A stretch of 8,993 nt of DNA, taken from positions 1-8,993 of the forward strand of contig JAKAAL010000126.1 in assembly GCA_021802375.1 (NCBI GenBank), in the 5' to 3' direction. Every line of letters starts with the position of its first letter. Positions within the stretch are counted from its first letter, which is position 1. The notes beneath the pieces were generated by a model. That model was not told the origin of the DNA, ran no database searches, and saw only the letters and a list, made by a program, of their open reading frames with translations. A program made the translations under genes and the position numbers. Source of the stretch: Bacillota bacterium. Lineage in GTDB: Bacteria; Bacillota_E; Sulfobacillia; Sulfobacillales; Sulfobacillaceae. Below are positions 6,022-8,993 of the stretch, piece after piece.

Positions 6022-6435
6022 CGCTATGGCGCCACGTACCCACTGCTCCCATCGGATCGGTTGTGCGCGCGGGTGTTTGATTTAACCGGCCACCCCGGTG
6101 AGCGAGGGGACCCTTTACCCTACGCAGCAGACTTTGTATGCCCAGTTAACGGCATTCGAAAACGCCTGAAGGACGCTGTCTTCACTTCGCCGGTCGTCCC
6201 TTTCGACGAATCCGAGCTACGCCTGACGACACGGCACTGGCTCCATAGCGTCGGCACCCATGCGCTCACCGACTATACTGCCGCAAACGCGGAGTATTGG
6301 CCATCGTGGCGGCCGGCATTCTTCCCACATTTAAAGGAACCGTCGTGCATGATGGGTGGTCAGCGTACTGGCCGACACCGAATGACGCCATGGACTGTGC
6401 GCCCCACCATGAGCGCGAACTCGTGGCAAGCAGTC
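6022..6435 (+). pseudogene. Broken IS66-family transposase (TnpC) remnant
   Basis: Three pieces in order match the IS66 TnpC pattern. First, R-V-F-D-L (6070-6084) with a following C-P-V-N-G resembles the Q-V-F-D-L-P and C-P-x-C-G stretch. Second, F-D-E-S-E-L-R-L (6202-6225) followed by H-W-L-H-S-V-G-T and L-T-D-Y-T-A matches the first catalytic Asp region (D at 6205). Third, in another frame, K-R-G (6285-6293) followed by A-A-G-I-L-P-T-F-K-G, V-H-D-G-W-S-A-Y-W (Asp at 6351) and H-H-E-R-E-L matches the second catalytic region. The change of frame at 6283-6285 is explained by loss of one base. Only about 22 residues separate the C-P-V-N-G and D-E-S pieces, against over a hundred in intact TnpC, so an internal deletion is inferred. 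The catalytic Glu part is absent. No terminal repeats or partner tnpA/tnpB genes were found. It is inactive debris. Confidence 0.75.
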
Positions 6436-6869
6436 GACACGTTCGCCGCGTGGGTGGAACCGATGCGTGCACCGCCACGAATATCATTCACCCGCTGTCC
6501 GCCGGTGTGGATAACCATCCCCACAGGATGCTCCCAACGAGCCAGCCCCCCACGGTCGGCATCTGAAAGAGACGTCGGGTGGTTTCGCACCGCCTGCCAG
6601 AACCGCCACCAACGGTCCATGGCCGATTCGTCGCGTCCAGGAAATGCCGCCAGGGCCCGCGTTCCGGGATGCGGGGCGGTGCAGTCCATCGCATCCTGGA
6701 CAATGTGGGGCAACGCCACTCCGTGCTTATCTCGCCAATAGACTCCCATATTTTTTGGCGCCAGTCACTCGTATGGCACTGAATACAGCGTAAAAAATCT
6801 CGAAAAAGATCCCCTCATCTTAGTTGAAGTCATGACAAAAAACTTTCGCGAAAACAAGAGGTACGTAAC

Positions 6870-6965
6870 GTGGGCAAAGTTTCAGACCCCAAGCAACGCT
6901 TTCTCCTTAAGCGTCCTCAGATGTTCATCTCCTATCAGGACTTGCAGCACTACGCGATTCTATGA
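6870..6965 (+). CDS. Unrecognised 31-residue open frame, possibly a truncated gene start
   Basis: GTG at 6870 lies 8 bases after AAGAGG (6856-6861) and opens a short frame beginning V-G-K-V-S-D-P-K-Q-R-F, rich in Lys, Arg and aromatic residues, ending at TGA 6963. The composition is protein-like, and the frame stops abruptly while other frames stay open to about 7041. It could be the 5' end of a frameshifted transposase or other gene in this debris-rich stretch, or chance. I do not recognise the family. Confidence 0.2.
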   Translation: MGKVSDPKQRFLLKRPQMFISYQDLQHYAIL

Positions 6966-7033
6966 ATCCATGGCTGAAGAGCTCAGTGCGGGAAATCCCC
7001 GCGTTGGGTTCCGTGGGGATTGGGTTACCTTAA

Positions 7034-7054
7034 CTGGGTAGCCCTTCTACCCAG
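7034..7054. repeat. Perfect inverted repeat, 8-bp arms
   Basis: CTGGGTAG (7034-7041) and CTACCCAG (7047-7054) surround CCCTT. Neither strand shows a T run after it; the minus strand continues TTAAGG. It lies about 195 bases past the S9 peptidase stop codon, so it is at best a poor terminator for that gene. Confidence 0.4.
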
Positions 7055-7248
7055 CGACGGCCCCGCAAGGAGCCTCCTTCCCTACCAAATTCACACCGTC
7101 CGGGCCGATCCTTTGCTCCAATATGACCCAAGCCTGCGTGCCACGGGACTAAATCTTTAACGTCCCCGCACATATCGATGATTTGCTTTTTAAAGCTTTT
7201 CACCGAGGCAGTTACCGGACCGGGTTACTCTCCGTCAATAGTTCCTCG

Positions 7249-8993
7249 CTATTGCCGTTGCCGTTCCAAAAAATTCGTAATCGCACGATAGGCCCGAATC
7301 TCGTTGTCTTTTTTAGCAAATCCATGGCCCTCGTCTTCGAGTACCAGATATTCTACCGTTCTTCCCCGGTCGCGCAGCGCTGACACCATTTGGTCAGACT
7401 CCGTTTTGACAACCCGCGGATCATTGGCACCTTGCACAACCAGCATCGGACGAGTCATATGTTCCACATATGTAATCGGAGAATCCTCAATAAACCGTTG
7501 GGCATCTGTTTCAGGATCTCCCAGAAACCGATTCATGATAGGCTTCCAGGTTTCGGGAACGGAAGCTGCAAAGGTGCGTAAGTTCGACGGTCCAAAAATA
7601 TCCACCACCGCACGGAACCACTCGGGATGTCTACCATGCAGCAAAAGTGCCATATATCCACCATAACTCCCTCCCACAACGAACACTTTCCCAGCATCAA
7701 TCCAGCCCTTGGCGGCCAGCCAGTCGAGCCCGGTTAATATGTCTTTTCGGGGCCCCCCACCCCAATCCCCTTCAACCATTTGGGTAAAACGCTGACCGTA
7801 GCCAGTGCTGCCTCGAAAATTAGGGGAAAAAATTTGATATCCCAGTTGGGCCAAATATTGAAACAGGGGGCGAAACTGGCGACGTTCGATTGCTTGAGGT
7901 CCTCCATGCGGCCATAAAATGGTGTACCCGTTGCGATGGGTTGGAGAAAACCACAATGATTCGATTTCCAATCCATCGAAAGATGGATAACGAATCACTT
8001 CAGCATGCGTAGCATCTGAAAGACTAATGCCCACAGAGCGATTCTCAGTTAGTGCCTGCCATTTCCCGGCAACCAGACGGAACAAATTCGTAGGAGCGGT
8101 TTCCGACTGCCCTGCTAAATACCACGTGCCACTTTTGGTCACCGTCTGTTGCGTAACCACAGTGACTGGCAGGGTGACTTCTTCAGGCTTTGGGTCCTCG
8201 ATTGACACCCGATAAGCACGCTGGTCCACGCCACAATCCGTAAGACACAAGATCTGCTTACGAGTGCGGTCGTATTGCAAATCAACGATGTCCTCTCCAG
8301 GAATCTCTAGGACTTTATCCAGTACCCTATGTTCACTACGATACCGGGCTAAATAATTATGTTCAGCCTCGTAATTGGTCGCCAGCCATACCTCGGTTTC
8401 ACTCACAAATACCGCGCTGGACACCACATGGGCTTCCGTCGGATGAGGAACCATAGAAACCAAACCCCGGGAGTTGCCAAACCATGCCGTCATATGAGTG
8501 TTGGCATACGATTTCAAGGCAACCCACGCCGTTTCCCTAGGAGACACTTGAATGATGATTGTCGGCACTTCAGTGCCTTCCAGCAACAAGGTATCGGTGT
8601 CCTGAGACAAGTCCCGAATGTAATTGTTATAAAACTGAGGATTTTCATGATTTGACGCATAATACAATCTATTGCCATCCTCACTAAGATGGAGTACATG
8701 ATGACGAAATCCCGGGTGCACAATCAACGGGACCAATTCGCCACCTTTCGGTGGCAACAAATATAGTTGGGTAGTTTCGTCTCCAGCATCGTCCGCCGCA
8801 ACTACCAAGTACCGCCCTTCAGGGTCATAATCTACGGTGCGGAAAGTCTTCCCACCATGAGAAATCATCACCGGATAGTGCGATTCAAGACCTAACTCCC
8901 ACACCTCATAACTCCCTGAAAGGTTGCTGATGATCGCGGCAAAGCCTAGTGACTCAGAAACCGAAAAACCCATCACCGATGCATAGCGATAGA
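7249..8993 (-). CDS. S9-family serine peptidase (prolyl-oligopeptidase/acylaminoacyl-peptidase type), N-terminus cut by the window edge
   Basis: The frame stays open from the right edge to TAG at 7249-7251, giving 580 visible residues. The codons before GTG 8976 read Y-R-Y-A-S, which fits the run-up of such proteins, so the true start is probably outside the window. Numbered from GTG 8976, residues 1 to about 310 form repeated beta-propeller-like strands. The alpha/beta-hydrolase domain starts near 330 with W-P-H-G-G-P and N-F-R-G-S-T-G-Y-G. The catalytic triad is visible: S437 in G-G-S-Y-G-G-Y (codon 7666-7668), D519 in A-N-D-P-R-V-V (7420-7422) and H551 in E-G-H-G-F (7324-7326). Such enzymes cleave short peptides or remove N-terminal acyl-amino acids in the cytosol; no signal peptide can be judged here. 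The gene looks intact, and no terminator is visible after it. Confidence 0.93.
   Translation of the reverse strand, partial: YRYASVMGFSVSESLGFAAIISNLSGSYEVWELGLESHYPVMISHGGKTFRTVDYDPEGRYLVVAADDAGDETTQLYLLPPKGGELVPLIVHPGFRHHVLHLSEDGNRLYYASNHENPQFYNNYIRDLSQDTDTLLLEGTEVPTIIIQVSPRETAWVALKSYANTHMTAWFGNSRGLVSMVPHPTEAHVVSSAVFVSETEVWLATNYEAEHNYLARYRSEHRVLDKVLEIPGEDIVDLQYDRTRKQILCLTDCGVDQRAYRVSIEDPKPEEVTLPVTVVTQQTVTKSGTWYLAGQSETAPTNLFRLVAGKWQALTENRSVGISLSDATHAEVIRYPSFDGLEIESLWFSPTHRNGYTILWPHGGPQAIERRQFRPLFQYLAQLGYQIFSPNFRGSTGYGQRFTQMVEGDWGGGPRKDILTGLDWLAAKGWIDAGKVFVVGGSYGGYMALLLHGRHPEWFRAVVDIFGPSNLRTFAASVPETWKPIMNRFLGDPETDAQRFIEDSPITYVEHMTRPMLVVQGANDPRVVKTESDQMVSALRDRGRTVEYLVLEDEGHGFAKKDNEIRAYRAITNFLERQRQ

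Larger units (their letters stand above)
6436..7248. other. Long stretch without a supported gene
   Basis: About 810 bases lie between the transposase remnant and the end of the S9 peptidase gene. The left part (to about 6740) is GC-rich and has a 129-codon open frame on the minus strand (6360-6749) with no ribosome site and no recognisable protein. This is the kind of open frame expected by chance in GC-rich DNA. The right part returns to background composition and holds one short unrecognised frame and one inverted repeat, listed separately. No tRNA, terminator or IS end was recognised. It is probably decayed mobile-element DNA. Confidence 0.5.

Noticed and set aside
5640..6080. 146-codon open frame on the plus strand
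   Set aside because: It has no ribosome site, starts inside the better-supported minus-strand gene, and runs through GC-rich DNA where chance frames are common.
6360..6749. 129-codon open frame on the minus strand
   Set aside because: No ribosome site, no known protein, and it overlaps the transposase remnant on the opposite strand.
1..8993. CRISPR array, tRNA, rRNA, or a defence or toxin-antitoxin system
   Set aside because: No regularly spaced repeats, no tRNA-like cloverleaf and no recognisable defence protein were seen on either strand.

Overview
The window reads as chromosomal DNA of a Gram-positive-type bacterium. Most genes have strong AGGAGG-like ribosome sites, several use GTG starts, and candidate promoters are of the sigma-A type. 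The gene set (TrxR-like ferredoxin reductase, 7Fe-type ferredoxin, NfeD plus slipin pair, HPP membrane protein) and the roughly 50% GC background would suit a Sulfobacillus-like member of the Firmicutes. That placement is inference from protein style and cannot be proven from this sequence alone.

Layout: (1) 1-359, minus: N-terminal part of an amidase-signature enzyme, cut by the left edge. (2) 520-1479, plus: thioredoxin reductase (trxB), divergent from the amidase. (3) 1576-1845, plus: 89-residue 7Fe-type ferredoxin, closed by a clear rho-independent terminator at 1857-1888. (4) 1910-2413 and 2535-3539, minus: a four-helix HPP-family membrane protein and, upstream of it, a YumC-type ferredoxin--NADP reductase, each with its own promoter candidate. 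(5) 3644-4131: a long gap with no supported gene. (6) 4132-5103 and 5119-5337, minus: a stomatin/slipin (SPFH) membrane protein and a short NfeD-type OB-domain protein, 15 bases apart and almost certainly an operon. (7) About 5519-6750: a GC-rich island with an unrecognised 116-residue gene, a perfect 10-bp-arm palindrome (5984-6006) and a broken IS66-family transposase gene (about 6022-6435). (8) 6436-7248: no supported gene. (9) 7249-8993, minus: an S9-family prolyl-oligopeptidase-like peptidase with its catalytic triad, cut at its N-terminus by the right edge.

Functional picture: the left third is a redox neighbourhood. TrxB would use NADPH to reduce thioredoxin. The 7Fe-type ferredoxin and the TrxR-like ferredoxin reductase could exchange electrons between NADPH and low-potential acceptors. 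The centre is a membrane-organisation pair (slipin with NfeD). The amidase and the S9 peptidase are hydrolases at the two edges. Apart from the GC-rich island, the families are familiar. I do not see evidence strong enough to claim a new biological system. The best candidates for something undescribed are the orphan gene at 5519-5869 and the palindrome upstream of it.
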